From: Phycisphaerae bacterium
GTDB lineage: Bacteria > Planctomycetota > Phycisphaerae > UBA1845 > UTPLA1
NCBI GenBank assembly: GCA_019636475.1
Contig: JAHBXN010000003.1
Coordinates: 124,001 to 188,000 of the forward strand
DNA: 64,000 nucleotides
Reading direction: 5' to 3'
Shown: in pieces, positions 11,754 to 19,864 of the stretch
Position numbering within the stretch: the stretch's first letter is position 1
Layout: every line of letters begins with the position of its first letter
Translations under genes and position numbers: made by a program
Notes under the pieces: generated by a model
The model's database searches: none
The model's input: only the letters and a program-made list of their open reading frames with translations
What the model was told of the DNA's origin: nothing

Positions 11754-12725
11754 ATGTTGCCCAAACCGCCCAAGGGATATCTCGAGCGCTCCAAAGCGGA
11801 CACTGTGCTGCAGCACTACATCATGGCCAGTCGATTCGACGGCCCTGAACCGCTGCCGAAGACGGCCGATCCGTCGCAGGTCAATGCGTGGATTCAAAAA
11901 ACGCTCGAAGCTGAATCTCCCAAGAGCCGTCATGTCGCCAAGTGCATGCGACTGATGCGTTTTTTTGACCTTCGCTCGCATGCCGAATTGGTGACCAAAT
12001 GGATGCAGCGCCGGGACAGCGAGCCGGACGAATACAACCGGGCGATTGTCAGCCTGACGATTCTGGCTGAATTTGGTGATGATGCCCTGGCCGCCAAAGC
12101 GAACGAATACTATCAGCACCTGGCCGGCAAGCCGTCGGTCGATCAACGCTTCGAACAGATGATTGACGTTTATTTTTACCTGAGCGACAAATCCGATCAG
12201 AAGTGGATCGTTGATCCGCTTGAGAAGAAGATGAAAGTCCTCGAGCCGAACGTCGAGAACAGCGTCGACACGCAGGTCGCCTATCTGAAGCTGAAGAACT
12301 ACCGTGATGACCGCCTTCCGCGGATTCTGGAAGCGAAGGCCAGACGACACGAAATACTGAAGATTGCCGACGCCAAGCGCAGAAGGCAGGAGGTCGTGCG
12401 GCTCTACCTCGGGCTCGAGACATACGCTCATGTTGATTTCAGGAATTGGGCCGTGATGATCCTGCAGCGCGACTGCAACGCGACGACGCCGGATGAACTT
12501 TCCGCGGCCTTCATGCTCATGCTCGACGCAATGATGTCTACGACTGCCGTAGAGGGGCTGGAGGAGGAGGACAAGAAGGGCTGCGTTACATCCTGTGCAC
12601 GAGCCGTCGAGTTTTATGGTGGCCAACTGAATGAGAAGCAGTCGGAGTTTGTGAAGAAGAACCATCAGGATCAGGCAGACATGCTCTACTGGGAAACAGA
12701 ATCCAGGCCCGAAGCTGACGAGTAG
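11754..12725 (+). CDS. Alpha-helical partner of metalloprotease copy 2 (putative immunity or adaptor)
   Basis: This 323-residue soluble protein is paralogous to 8568-9569. It starts MLPKPPKGYL and shares AKANEYYQ-like, DQKWIVDP, FRNWAVMILQRDCN and TSCARAVEFYGGQL blocks. It has no signal peptide, lipobox or membrane segment and is predicted cytosolic. It begins 15 bases after metalloprotease copy 2. If it is an immunity protein, its cytosolic location would have to be reconciled with the LysM modules of the effectors, which suggest a periplasmic target. A chaperone/adaptor that loads the effector on VgrG/PAAR is therefore an equally good reading. Confidence 0.7.
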   Translation: MLPKPPKGYLERSKADTVLQHYIMASRFDGPEPLPKTADPSQVNAWIQKTLEAESPKSRHVAKCMRLMRFFDLRSHAELVTKWMQRRDSEPDEYNRAIVSLTILAEFGDDALAAKANEYYQHLAGKPSVDQRFEQMIDVYFYLSDKSDQKWIVDPLEKKMKVLEPNVENSVDTQVAYLKLKNYRDDRLPRILEAKARRHEILKIADAKRRRQEVVRLYLGLETYAHVDFRNWAVMILQRDCNATTPDELSAAFMLMLDAMMSTTAVEGLEEEDKKGCVTSCARAVEFYGGQLNEKQSEFVKKNHQDQADMLYWETESRPEADE

Positions 12726-12793
12726 TTTCGGCGTCATGTGCGCGCTGCTGCTGGATTTTGATTGATCGCGAATCGGAGTTGAAAGACAGCGAT

Positions 12794-14506
12794 ATGGCAT
12801 CACCGGACGAAATGGCATCCTATTACGAGGGGCATCCCGATCCCGACGACTCCACAACCTGGGGCGGAGCCGAGAACTTCGACGATGCCAAGTCCAATTT
12901 CGAGTCAGCCAAGGGACCGGCGCCGACACCCTCACCGGTGGCCGGTCCTCCGTCCCCCGGCGCCGGCATGCCCGCGGCGCGCGTCGGCGATCAGTGCGCC
13001 CACGGTGGAGCAATCGTTGGTCCCGGCGCGCCGACGGTCCTGATCGGGAATATGCCGGCCGTTCGCGCCATGGCGGCGAGTGACACAGCGTTGTGTCCGA
13101 TGTTCGACGGCGTGGTGCCGCACGTTTCCGGCGTTATCCTCAAGGGCAGCAATTCAGTTCTCATTGCCAATTTTCCGGCAGCGCGTGTCGCCGATCCGAT
13201 CGGTCCTCCCGCCAAGTGTGCCGGTAATCAGATCGCGAAAGGATGCGACACCGTTTTAATCGGCGATTCGGGCGGCGGGGGGGGTGGCGGCGGCGGCGGG
13301 GGGGGTGATGGATTCAGCGGTGGCGGCGGCGGAGAGGAAGAAGCCGAACAGGCACAGGAAGAAACCTCACAGACGCAATCGGAATACACTGAGAGTCAGC
13401 CTGCGGAAGATCCGCCGGGAGAATCCACGCAAAATGTCGCGCAAGGCACGCACTGGCTCGAAATCGAGATGGTTGATGAGGCGGAACAGCCTGTGGTCGG
13501 AGAGCGCTACGAAGTCACACTGCCGAACAGTAAGATCGTGAAAGGGGGACTAGACTCGCGCGGCATGGTTCGTTTTCAGGGAATCAAGGACCCCGGCGCC
13601 TGTCGTATTCAATTTCCAAATCTGGATCTGGCTGCTTGGGAGCGATGGCGGCCGATGCCGCCTCAGACCGAAGCGCCAGAGGGTGCGCCCGCGCCTGCGC
13701 CTCCCTTATTAGGCGAAGAGGAAGAAGGCCCCGTGGAGGCTGGCCCGGATGCCCGCAATGGGAAGTGGCGTATCGTGAGGCAGGGCGAGTGCATTTCGAG
13801 CATCGCACGCGAAACGGGCCATTTCTGGACGACGATCTGGGACCACGGTTCAAACACCGAACTGAAGCGTCGCCGGAGCAATCCCAATGCGCTGTTACCG
13901 GGAGATGCAGTCTTCGTTCCGGATAAGCGACCACGAGAAGAATCAGGCAACGTCGATCAGCGTCATAAATTCCGTCGCAAGGGCGAACCGACATGGTTCA
14001 AGGTTCAACTTTTGCAGGACGGTGATCCGCGAGCCAACGAAGAATACAAGCTCGACGTGGATGGAAAGCCGAAAGACGGCACCACCGACGACCAGGGCCG
14101 CGTGAAGGTGCCAATACGCGGCGATTCGCGACGAATTATCCTGAGAATCGGATCAGATACTTACCGATTCACGCTGGGCGTGATAAATCCTTTGAATGAC
14201 ATCGCCGGCATTCAGATGCGCCTTGCGAATCTCGGATTTCCGCCGGGTCGCATTGATGGCATTATGGGCCCCAAGACACTCGCGGCTTTGAACCAGTTTC
14301 GACAATCGGTTGGATTGCCGCCATCGTCTGAATTGGATGATGCCACGATCCAGAAACTCAATGAAGCCCACGACGCCATGAAATTCAACGCGATTAAACG
14401 CGCGGAGAGCGAACCAAAGATCGTTGACGACATGCCGGGAACGGCTGTGGGTGACGAAGAGTCGCCACAAGGTAATAGTGATGCGGAAGGGGGAGCCGGG
14501 GCCTGA
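12794..14506 (+). CDS. PAAR-tip protein with shared beta domain, LysM and peptidoglycan-binding domain
   Basis: The 570-residue protein carries an N-terminal PAAR domain (about residues 55-160, with repeated GxxAARVGD and TVLIGN/VLIANFPAARVAD strands) that would cap VgrG. A poly-Gly linker follows, then an acidic stretch. Next come a domain matching the VgrG C-terminus (HWLEIEMVDEAEQPVVGERYE, bases 13450-13640), a LysM module (GKWRIVRQGECISSIA to LLPGDAVFVPD), an HKFRRKG segment and a small beta domain. It ends with a PG_binding_1 domain (IQMRLANLGFPPGRIDGIMG). ATG 12794 is preferred to the in-frame TTG 12758, which would add 12 residues; GGAG at 12775 is rather distant for either. It may be a specialised spike tip that binds target-cell wall. 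Confidence 0.85.
   Translation: MASPDEMASYYEGHPDPDDSTTWGGAENFDDAKSNFESAKGPAPTPSPVAGPPSPGAGMPAARVGDQCAHGGAIVGPGAPTVLIGNMPAVRAMAASDTALCPMFDGVVPHVSGVILKGSNSVLIANFPAARVADPIGPPAKCAGNQIAKGCDTVLIGDSGGGGGGGGGGGGDGFSGGGGGEEEAEQAQEETSQTQSEYTESQPAEDPPGESTQNVAQGTHWLEIEMVDEAEQPVVGERYEVTLPNSKIVKGGLDSRGMVRFQGIKDPGACRIQFPNLDLAAWERWRPMPPQTEAPEGAPAPAPPLLGEEEEGPVEAGPDARNGKWRIVRQGECISSIARETGHFWTTIWDHGSNTELKRRRSNPNALLPGDAVFVPDKRPREESGNVDQRHKFRRKGEPTWFKVQLLQDGDPRANEEYKLDVDGKPKDGTTDDQGRVKVPIRGDSRRIILRIGSDTYRFTLGVINPLNDIAGIQMRLANLGFPPGRIDGIMGPKTLAALNQFRQSVGLPPSSELDDATIQKLNEAHDAMKFNAIKRAESEPKIVDDMPGTAVGDEESPQGNSDAEGGAGA
13277..13305 (+). repeat. Two 8-G homopolymer runs in the PAAR poly-Gly linker
   Basis: Runs of eight G occur at 13277-13284 and 13298-13305, separated by TGGCGGCGGCGGC, within codons for a poly-glycine linker. 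Homopolymers of this length are prone to replication slippage, and several closely spaced G tracts can form a G-quadruplex. A one-base change would end the frame before the LysM and peptidoglycan-binding domains. Confidence 0.7.
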
Positions 14507-14521
14507 GCCCGGAAAACTGTT

Positions 14522-15685
14522 ATGGCCAGCCCTCCATTTCTGATGACCGACAAGCCGCAGCCGTCCCTGCAGATGATGCGCACCAACTCGACGGGCGGAC
14601 ACGGGAATACGATCAACAAAGTCACTCTGCCTGCCGCGGAAATTACGGTCACATACCGAGCTCAGTTCCGTTTCCATATGTTCTACCGCGTGCCGGTCGA
14701 AACGCCGTGGTGGAGTGGGAGTATCGGGAAGGAGATTCTCCAATCCGAGGTGGACAAAGGTACTACGCTGTATCTACCACCCGACGATCGTGTGGTTGTC
14801 ACCGATGCCGAGCACTATGCAACCGTGAAAATCGGCCGGCAGAGCATCAGACTCGCACTTGGGGAATCAAAGGCTCGAGGACGACCGGTCTGGTTTCCAG
14901 TCAGTTCGAAACTGCCAGCCGAACTGAATTCCCCAAGTACCGGCTGGAAATGGAAGCCGCCGACGCTGGATAACTTCGGTGCGGCAAACCAATGGGGCAT
15001 CCGGGGCGATCTCACCTTCGTCGCCGATCCGTGGGGCGAGCCTGGCAAGCCCAAAACATTTAAGATGGTCACTGTCTGGCAGCGCTGGAGGCCGGACCCC
15101 AAGACCGGCAAGAACCGATTCACTCCGGACATGTGCACCCTGCCGCCTGGCACCTTCGCGGGATATCCGCAGGCCATGCCGAAACACTGGGATTCTTTCC
15201 CCGAGTTTTCCAAGGATGGGAAGAAGACGAACAAGGACTATCGAAAAGAATTCCCCGCGATCTGGGTCGGCTATTCATGGGAACCTGATGATGTACCGCC
15301 ACCGACAACCGGCGGAAAATCAAAACCGCCCGAAGGGCCCTGGAAGGAAGGCGTCCTGGGTTGGATTCTGAAGAATCCAAAATCCAAGGGACGCGCTCAC
15401 GGCGTGTATATTCACCCTGGCAATTCACCCAACTGGTTTGAAGGATGTCTCGCGCCCGGCCCCGCGGATAAACAGACGGAATGGGGCTTCATGGCGCGTG
15501 AGGACACCGCCCGGGCCATGTACGAGATTCTGGCTGACGTCGGCATTTCACAATCAGATTACGTCAACAATTATCAACCGCCGTCCCAAAAACTGCGTAA
15601 GTGGTTTATCATTCGGGTCGAGGCATCCCCGAAGAGCGCCGTGACAGACGATGGCTGGATGACCTCGCGAATCTGGCTGGACTAG
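14522..15685 (+). CDS. Putative T6SS cargo with DUF5675/L,D-transpeptidase-like C-terminus
   Basis: The protein has 387 residues and no signal peptide. The N-terminal two thirds are unrecognised and rich in Trp, Pro and Lys. Near residues 300-325 is HGVYIHPGNSPNWFEGCLAPG-like sequence, i.e. an H-x-G-N-x-P...GC arrangement. It resembles the DUF5675 family of phage and T6SS proteins and, more loosely, YkuD-type L,D-transpeptidases, whose catalytic Cys lies in a GC motif. It begins 15 bases after the PAAR gene, so it is probably co-expressed. A cell-wall-active effector is a reasonable hypothesis, but no immunity gene follows immediately. Family assignment is by eye only. Confidence 0.55.
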   Translation: MASPPFLMTDKPQPSLQMMRTNSTGGHGNTINKVTLPAAEITVTYRAQFRFHMFYRVPVETPWWSGSIGKEILQSEVDKGTTLYLPPDDRVVVTDAEHYATVKIGRQSIRLALGESKARGRPVWFPVSSKLPAELNSPSTGWKWKPPTLDNFGAANQWGIRGDLTFVADPWGEPGKPKTFKMVTVWQRWRPDPKTGKNRFTPDMCTLPPGTFAGYPQAMPKHWDSFPEFSKDGKKTNKDYRKEFPAIWVGYSWEPDDVPPPTTGGKSKPPEGPWKEGVLGWILKNPKSKGRAHGVYIHPGNSPNWFEGCLAPGPADKQTEWGFMAREDTARAMYEILADVGISQSDYVNNYQPPSQKLRKWFIIRVEASPKSAVTDDGWMTSRIWLD

Positions 15686-15826
15686 CTCGCAGGGATTGCG
15701 ATGCATCCGTGCGCTGTGGGCGGATCGCATCGCTCGCGAATTTTCCGACGCGTTTGGACCGTTATTTAGGCCGCCGCTCGCGCGAATCATTCGCGCGGAC
15801 GTTCGACGCACACGAAAGGCACACCC

Positions 15827-17647
15827 ATGTCTGATGACGCAATGAAGTTTGATGTCGAAGTGGATTTTCCGATGCCCGGCGGTCTGAAAATCTCCACCGA
15901 AAAACCATATCGAATCCTCGTCGTCGGCGATTTTGCCGGCAGTGACAAAGGCACAGTCACAGGCGCAATGGCCGGCGGCGGCGTCGAGATCAACAGTACG
16001 AATTTCGATGAAATTCTTGGGGATGCACGGCCATCCGTCAGCTTCACCTTAGCCGACCCGGTAGCGGGCGGGAATCAGTTGGCCGAAGCGGGAATCCGCG
16101 TTGCTTCGATCAGGGATTTCGATCCGATCGCGATGGCGGGGCAGATCAATGCGACGGCCAGCCTGTTCGAAATTCGGGAGAAGCTGGTCGGCCGTCTTAT
16201 GGGCAAGCTCAGCGGCGAGCAGCTCGCGCAGTCGGTCAGCGCCGCGATCGCATCCGATTCGCGACTGTCCTGGCTATCCGAATGGCTCAAGGCCGCGCCC
16301 GCTGCCAAGCCTGCTGATCCCGCCACGGTCAATAAGCTGCTTGACGGTCTGGATCTCGGTGACAGCGCCGCAGCGCCATCCACGGGCGGCCCACGGAGCG
16401 CAATCGGCGCAGCGGTGGCAGGTGCGGCGGGCGCAAGCGGAATTCCTGCGGAGGAGTCCGCGGCCGTCCGGCGAACGCTGAATGAAGTGGACCGGATCAT
16501 CTCGGCGTGGTTGAACACGGTCCTCCATAGCGCCGAAGTGCAGCCGATGGAAGCAATCTGGCGCTCGATCGCCTTCCTGGTCAGGCATATTGATTTCCGC
16601 AAGAACGTGCGCCTGCAATTGTTGCACGCCCATCGACACGATCTGACAACTCGATTCACTTCGAAGGTGATCGATCCGGTATTCGACGATGGCGCCGACG
16701 CGCCCGACCTGGTCATTCTCGCATCCTCCTTCGGAAACACATCGTCTGACATGGAAGTGCTCGACGAGATGGCCCAGCATGCCGCGAGTCTGCCTGCCGT
16801 AATCCTCGCGCCGGTTTCCCCGGCCTTCTTCGGCGTAAAGCATGCGTGGCAGGTGCCGACTTTGCCCGCCCTCGTCAACATGTTTGATCAGTGGCAATTT
16901 GCAAAATGGAAGGGCCTTCGAGAACAAACCTACGCAAGGCTCCTCGGCGTCGTATTCGGCCGTGGCTTGCTGCGACAACCTCACGGTCGCGACGATCTAA
17001 AGGATCTGGAATTCTCTTTCAAGGAAGATGCCTCCCTCGAGTCGTCATTCCTCTGGGCTGAGGGCGTGTTTGCCGCCGCGCTCACCATCGCGCGGAGCGT
17101 GACGGAATCGGGTTGGCCGTCCGGCATGTCGGGCTATGTGCGCGGTCAGGTCGACGGATTTGCTTCTGCGATGGGAGGCAAGGACGGCAAGAAAAAGTAT
17201 GGTCCGTCGGACCTGCAAATGGTTCAATCCAAGATCGAGGAAATCGGCGGTGCGGGTATCAATGTCGTCGTGGGGGCGAAAGATCAGGAATTTGTTCACT
17301 TCTGGAACGGTGTCAGCGCGGCACGCCCGGGTTCAGCCGATATCAGCGGCGTCCTCGAGGTGAGTCTGCCATACCAGCTGTTTGCGGCCAGATTGTCGGG
17401 CCTGTTGTTTGATCTCAAGCCGAGTCTGTCCGCCAAGAGTGAGGATCAGGTTGCCTCCATTGTTAAGGGACATGTGCAGAACTGGTTGCAACTCCCGGAT
17501 GATCTCGCCGCGCAATTGATCAATGTGCAGGTACGCCCGGCGGAGAAGGACCCTTCCTCGCTGGAATTGGCCCTGACGACAACGCCACCACCGACTATTC
17601 TGCCGGGTGGAGTGCCGGTCGTGCTGGGATATCGCATCGCGCGGTAG
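15827..17647 (+). CDS. T6SS contractile sheath protein, apparent TssB-TssC fusion
   Basis: The 606-residue protein begins with a TssB (VipA/ImpB)-like region. The motif YRILVVGDFAG near residue 25, NSTNFDEIL near 62 and IRDFDPIAMAGQI near 97 match the usual GDFSG, DRDNFDEVL and MxDFxPEA blocks. The part from about residue 220 resembles TssC (VipB/EvpB): EAIWRSIAFLVRHIDFRKNVRLQLL, then an ILASSFG..SDMEVLDEMAQHAA stretch and a FLWAEGVFAAAL block. An Ala/Gly-rich linker lies at about 175-215. Normal TssB is about 165 and TssC about 490 residues, so the length fits a fusion. It may be an alternative or accessory sheath subunit if separate tssB and tssC exist upstream of the window. Confidence 0.75.
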   Translation: MSDDAMKFDVEVDFPMPGGLKISTEKPYRILVVGDFAGSDKGTVTGAMAGGGVEINSTNFDEILGDARPSVSFTLADPVAGGNQLAEAGIRVASIRDFDPIAMAGQINATASLFEIREKLVGRLMGKLSGEQLAQSVSAAIASDSRLSWLSEWLKAAPAAKPADPATVNKLLDGLDLGDSAAAPSTGGPRSAIGAAVAGAAGASGIPAEESAAVRRTLNEVDRIISAWLNTVLHSAEVQPMEAIWRSIAFLVRHIDFRKNVRLQLLHAHRHDLTTRFTSKVIDPVFDDGADAPDLVILASSFGNTSSDMEVLDEMAQHAASLPAVILAPVSPAFFGVKHAWQVPTLPALVNMFDQWQFAKWKGLREQTYARLLGVVFGRGLLRQPHGRDDLKDLEFSFKEDASLESSFLWAEGVFAAALTIARSVTESGWPSGMSGYVRGQVDGFASAMGGKDGKKKYGPSDLQMVQSKIEEIGGAGINVVVGAKDQEFVHFWNGVSAARPGSADISGVLEVSLPYQLFAARLSGLLFDLKPSLSAKSEDQVASIVKGHVQNWLQLPDDLAAQLINVQVRPAEKDPSSLELALTTTPPPTILPGGVPVVLGYRIAR

Positions 17648-17680
17648 CTTGCGGGCGACTGGAGGACACTTGTTCGGTGC

Positions 17681-18094
17681 TTAGATGTGCCGGATGACGA
17701 TGACGTTGTCAGGCAGGAACTCCAGCACCTTTCTCACGTCCTCCCAGTTCAACTGGCCGGGCAGACATCCGGGACGCGGCAACAGAGTCTTGGCTTCGCC
17801 GACGATCGCTGCCAGTTGCTTGGCGCTGCGCTCGATGATCTGGAGATTCGGCCCGGCCCACGCGTATTGCTGGACCGGAAACGAGAGCAGACCAGGGCGA
17901 ATCAAGTGAACATGATTGCCTCGCGACTTGATGAGATGACCGAGGTCGACATCGATGCCGGCGAATCGCTTGACGGCTTCAATTCCGACGCCGAAGTCGA
18001 GAATGGCGGTGCCTTCCGGAGTCGTTGCGCCGGACGACGGAATGCAACGGTACTCCGCTTGTTCAATCCAGAGATTGCATTCCTTTTCGAGCAT
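17681..18094 (-). CDS. Macro-domain-like (ADP-ribose-binding) protein
   Basis: The small 137-residue protein has the pattern of stand-alone macro-domain-like proteins: an early CIPSSGATTPEGTAILDFGVG stretch, AVKRF, a GNHVHLI segment, LSFPVQ, IERSAKQL and LPRPGCLPGQLNWEDV near the C-terminus. Macro domains bind or hydrolyse ADP-ribose and related nucleotides. The N-terminal glycine loop differs from the usual NANxxG form, so catalytic activity is uncertain. It is convergent with the sheath gene, with 33 bases between stops. It could detoxify ADP-ribosylation, but the link to the T6SS is positional only. Confidence 0.6.
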   Translation of the reverse strand: MLEKECNLWIEQAEYRCIPSSGATTPEGTAILDFGVGIEAVKRFAGIDVDLGHLIKSRGNHVHLIRPGLLSFPVQQYAWAGPNLQIIERSAKQLAAIVGEAKTLLPRPGCLPGQLNWEDVRKVLEFLPDNVIVIRHI

Positions 18095-18464
18095 TCCGAT
18101 CTCAGTTCGTTGTTAAACCGGGTTGCGGCAAAACCATAAAGCAACGCCACATACCATCTTACGCTCATTATCGGCGATCGGAAGGGACGGCCTTTGAAAT
18201 AGGTTTAAACAGAATTCCAGCCCGGAGACAGGCCGGCCCCGCTCGGGTCACATCGAATGCAACATAACAGGCATTATGGGACGCCGCAGGGCGGTTGAAG
18301 GGGCCAGCAAACCGTCCGGGTGCTGCCTGTGCCTCCAGTCCCCCGGGCTATCCACCCGGACTTCCACCGTCTGCACCAGGCCAATCACTGAACTTGACGA
18401 CGGCCCGGACCTTTCCTTACCGAAATTCGTCGCCATTTGCGCGTTCAATGGCGCTAGTTAGCCC
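18095..18464. other. 370-base divergent intergenic region with a 9-bp inverted repeat
   Basis: No convincing gene is present. The stretch separates the leftward macro gene from the rightward membrane/coiled-coil gene and should hold both promoters, though no clear -35/-10 pair stands out. GTCCGGGTG (18314-18322) and CACCCGGAC (18353-18361) form a perfect inverted repeat around a 30-base loop, possibly an operator or transcript hairpin. Confidence 0.35.
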
Positions 18465-19784
18465 ATGCCCGCGCCGAATCTGGCCGATATGTGGTCCGTG
18501 CCCACGCAGGACGAAATTCTGACGCGAATCACCGAACTCGTTGCACGAACCGGGGGCGATGCTCGACTTGCCTGGCTCGCGGCCATTCTCCCCGCCCTTG
18601 CGGCTGTCGGATTTGTCGTGGCGATGCAACTCAATCGCCGGACGTTCGCACGGCGCCTTTCGAAGCTGGAGCAACTGGTCGGCGCGGGCGGCGACGGTCC
18701 GAGTGTTCGCGAGTTCTGCGCGGAACTGGTCAAGCAGCTCCGGCTCAAACTGCCTAGGGCGCGAATTCCCGAGACGCCGGTTGAATACGAGACGGCGTTT
18801 ATCCGCGGTCTTTTCATCCATCTGCGAGCCCGGCGACGACAGCGGTCCCGTGTTGATGAGTCGCTATGCCGGTTGGAACAGGAGCTGGCCGAGCTCCGTG
18901 ACGAGGTCAGCCGTGTAGCCAGTGAAGCGACCGCCCCACCGGCGAGTGCCATACCCGAGGCATCTACGACACAAGGGCCGAACGAACTTCAACCGACCTT
19001 CGCCGGCGAATTATCAGACGAGATTGACGACGCCGAGATCATCGCGCCAGATCCTGAGCTCAATGCAATGCTGGCCGAGGCGGATAAGGCACTGCCTGAA
19101 CCCGAACCGCTGCCGCTCCCGGCTGTCGCTTCGGCCGAATTTTTCCAACGCGTTGAGGAAGCGCTCAAGCGTATTGATGAATTGGAAAAGGCGTGGTCGG
19201 ATCGATCGGTTGCCGCGGCCGGTCTGCTCGTTCGTATCGATGACCGAATCGAGGAATTGAGGCACTTGCTCCCACACGAGCCGCCCCCGCGCGACGAAAA
19301 GGCAACGGATCTCATTGCGCCGGTTCCCGGCGAAGCGTCGACCACCGGCTCAACTGGTGAGGATGTTCTGGAAACCGCGTCCCCTGTTGAAGTTGAATCC
19401 AGCACAGCCGGCGACCGCTCGCAAAGCGCCCAAGCGTTCTCAGCAGGCGATCCTGCAATATATATTGATTCACTTCGCTCCCTGCTGTCGGAGGCCGTGC
19501 TCGAAGAACAGCGACTCACCGAATCGCGCGAGGCAGCCGAAAAAACGCGATTGGCGCTGACTGAGTTGAACCACGCTCTTTCCGCGGACATGACTCATCG
19601 CCAAGCCATTGTGGCACGTATTGACTCTCAACTGCGTGACCGCCAGATTCAGCTGGTGACGGATATCATGCGAGCCGAGACGGAACACGCGGAACTGACG
19701 CAGGCGTTGTCCCGTATTACTTCGACCGTTGGAGAGTTGGGACAATGGGTCGGGCAGTCGGTGCCAATGGACTCCAACACCTGA
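18465..19784 (+). CDS. Unknown membrane-anchored coiled-coil protein
   Basis: I do not recognise this 439-residue protein. A hydrophobic segment at about residues 33-55 (LAWLAAILPALAAVGFVVAMQL) is probably a single membrane helix near the N-terminus. Charged helices follow, with heptad-like spacing around 60-150 (SKLEQLV, RLEQELAELRDEVS). An acidic Pro/Glu-rich disordered middle (150-330) comes next, then a C-terminal coiled coil near 350-430 (EEQRLTESREAAEKTRLAL). The ATG at 18465 immediately follows TAG-containing sequence and has no strong Shine-Dalgarno site. The architecture suggests a scaffold or tether at the inner membrane. It could belong to the preceding T6SS locus, but nothing proves this. 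Confidence 0.6.
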   Translation: MPAPNLADMWSVPTQDEILTRITELVARTGGDARLAWLAAILPALAAVGFVVAMQLNRRTFARRLSKLEQLVGAGGDGPSVREFCAELVKQLRLKLPRARIPETPVEYETAFIRGLFIHLRARRRQRSRVDESLCRLEQELAELRDEVSRVASEATAPPASAIPEASTTQGPNELQPTFAGELSDEIDDAEIIAPDPELNAMLAEADKALPEPEPLPLPAVASAEFFQRVEEALKRIDELEKAWSDRSVAAAGLLVRIDDRIEELRHLLPHEPPPRDEKATDLIAPVPGEASTTGSTGEDVLETASPVEVESSTAGDRSQSAQAFSAGDPAIYIDSLRSLLSEAVLEEQRLTESREAAEKTRLALTELNHALSADMTHRQAIVARIDSQLRDRQIQLVTDIMRAETEHAELTQALSRITSTVGELGQWVGQSVPMDSNT

Positions 19785-19796
19785 TGCCGCGCATGA

Positions 19797-19813
19797 GATC
19801 GCCGCGGGCGATC
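19797..19813. terminator. Hairpin between convergent genes
   Basis: GATCGCC-GCG-GGCGATC forms a perfect 7-bp stem with a 3-base loop in the 80-base gap between convergent stops at 19784 and 19865. No T-run follows, so termination by this element alone is uncertain. Confidence 0.35.
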
Positions 19814-19864
19814 GTGGTCCATCGCTCGCCACTGGTTCCCCCCGGCAGCCGCACGTATAAGTGA

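Noticed and set aside
11553-13013. Long minus-strand frame (486 codons) opposite the partner gene and PAAR start
   Set aside because: It overlaps three well-supported plus-strand genes, has low-complexity Arg/His-rich sequence and no family features; high-GC antisense shadow.
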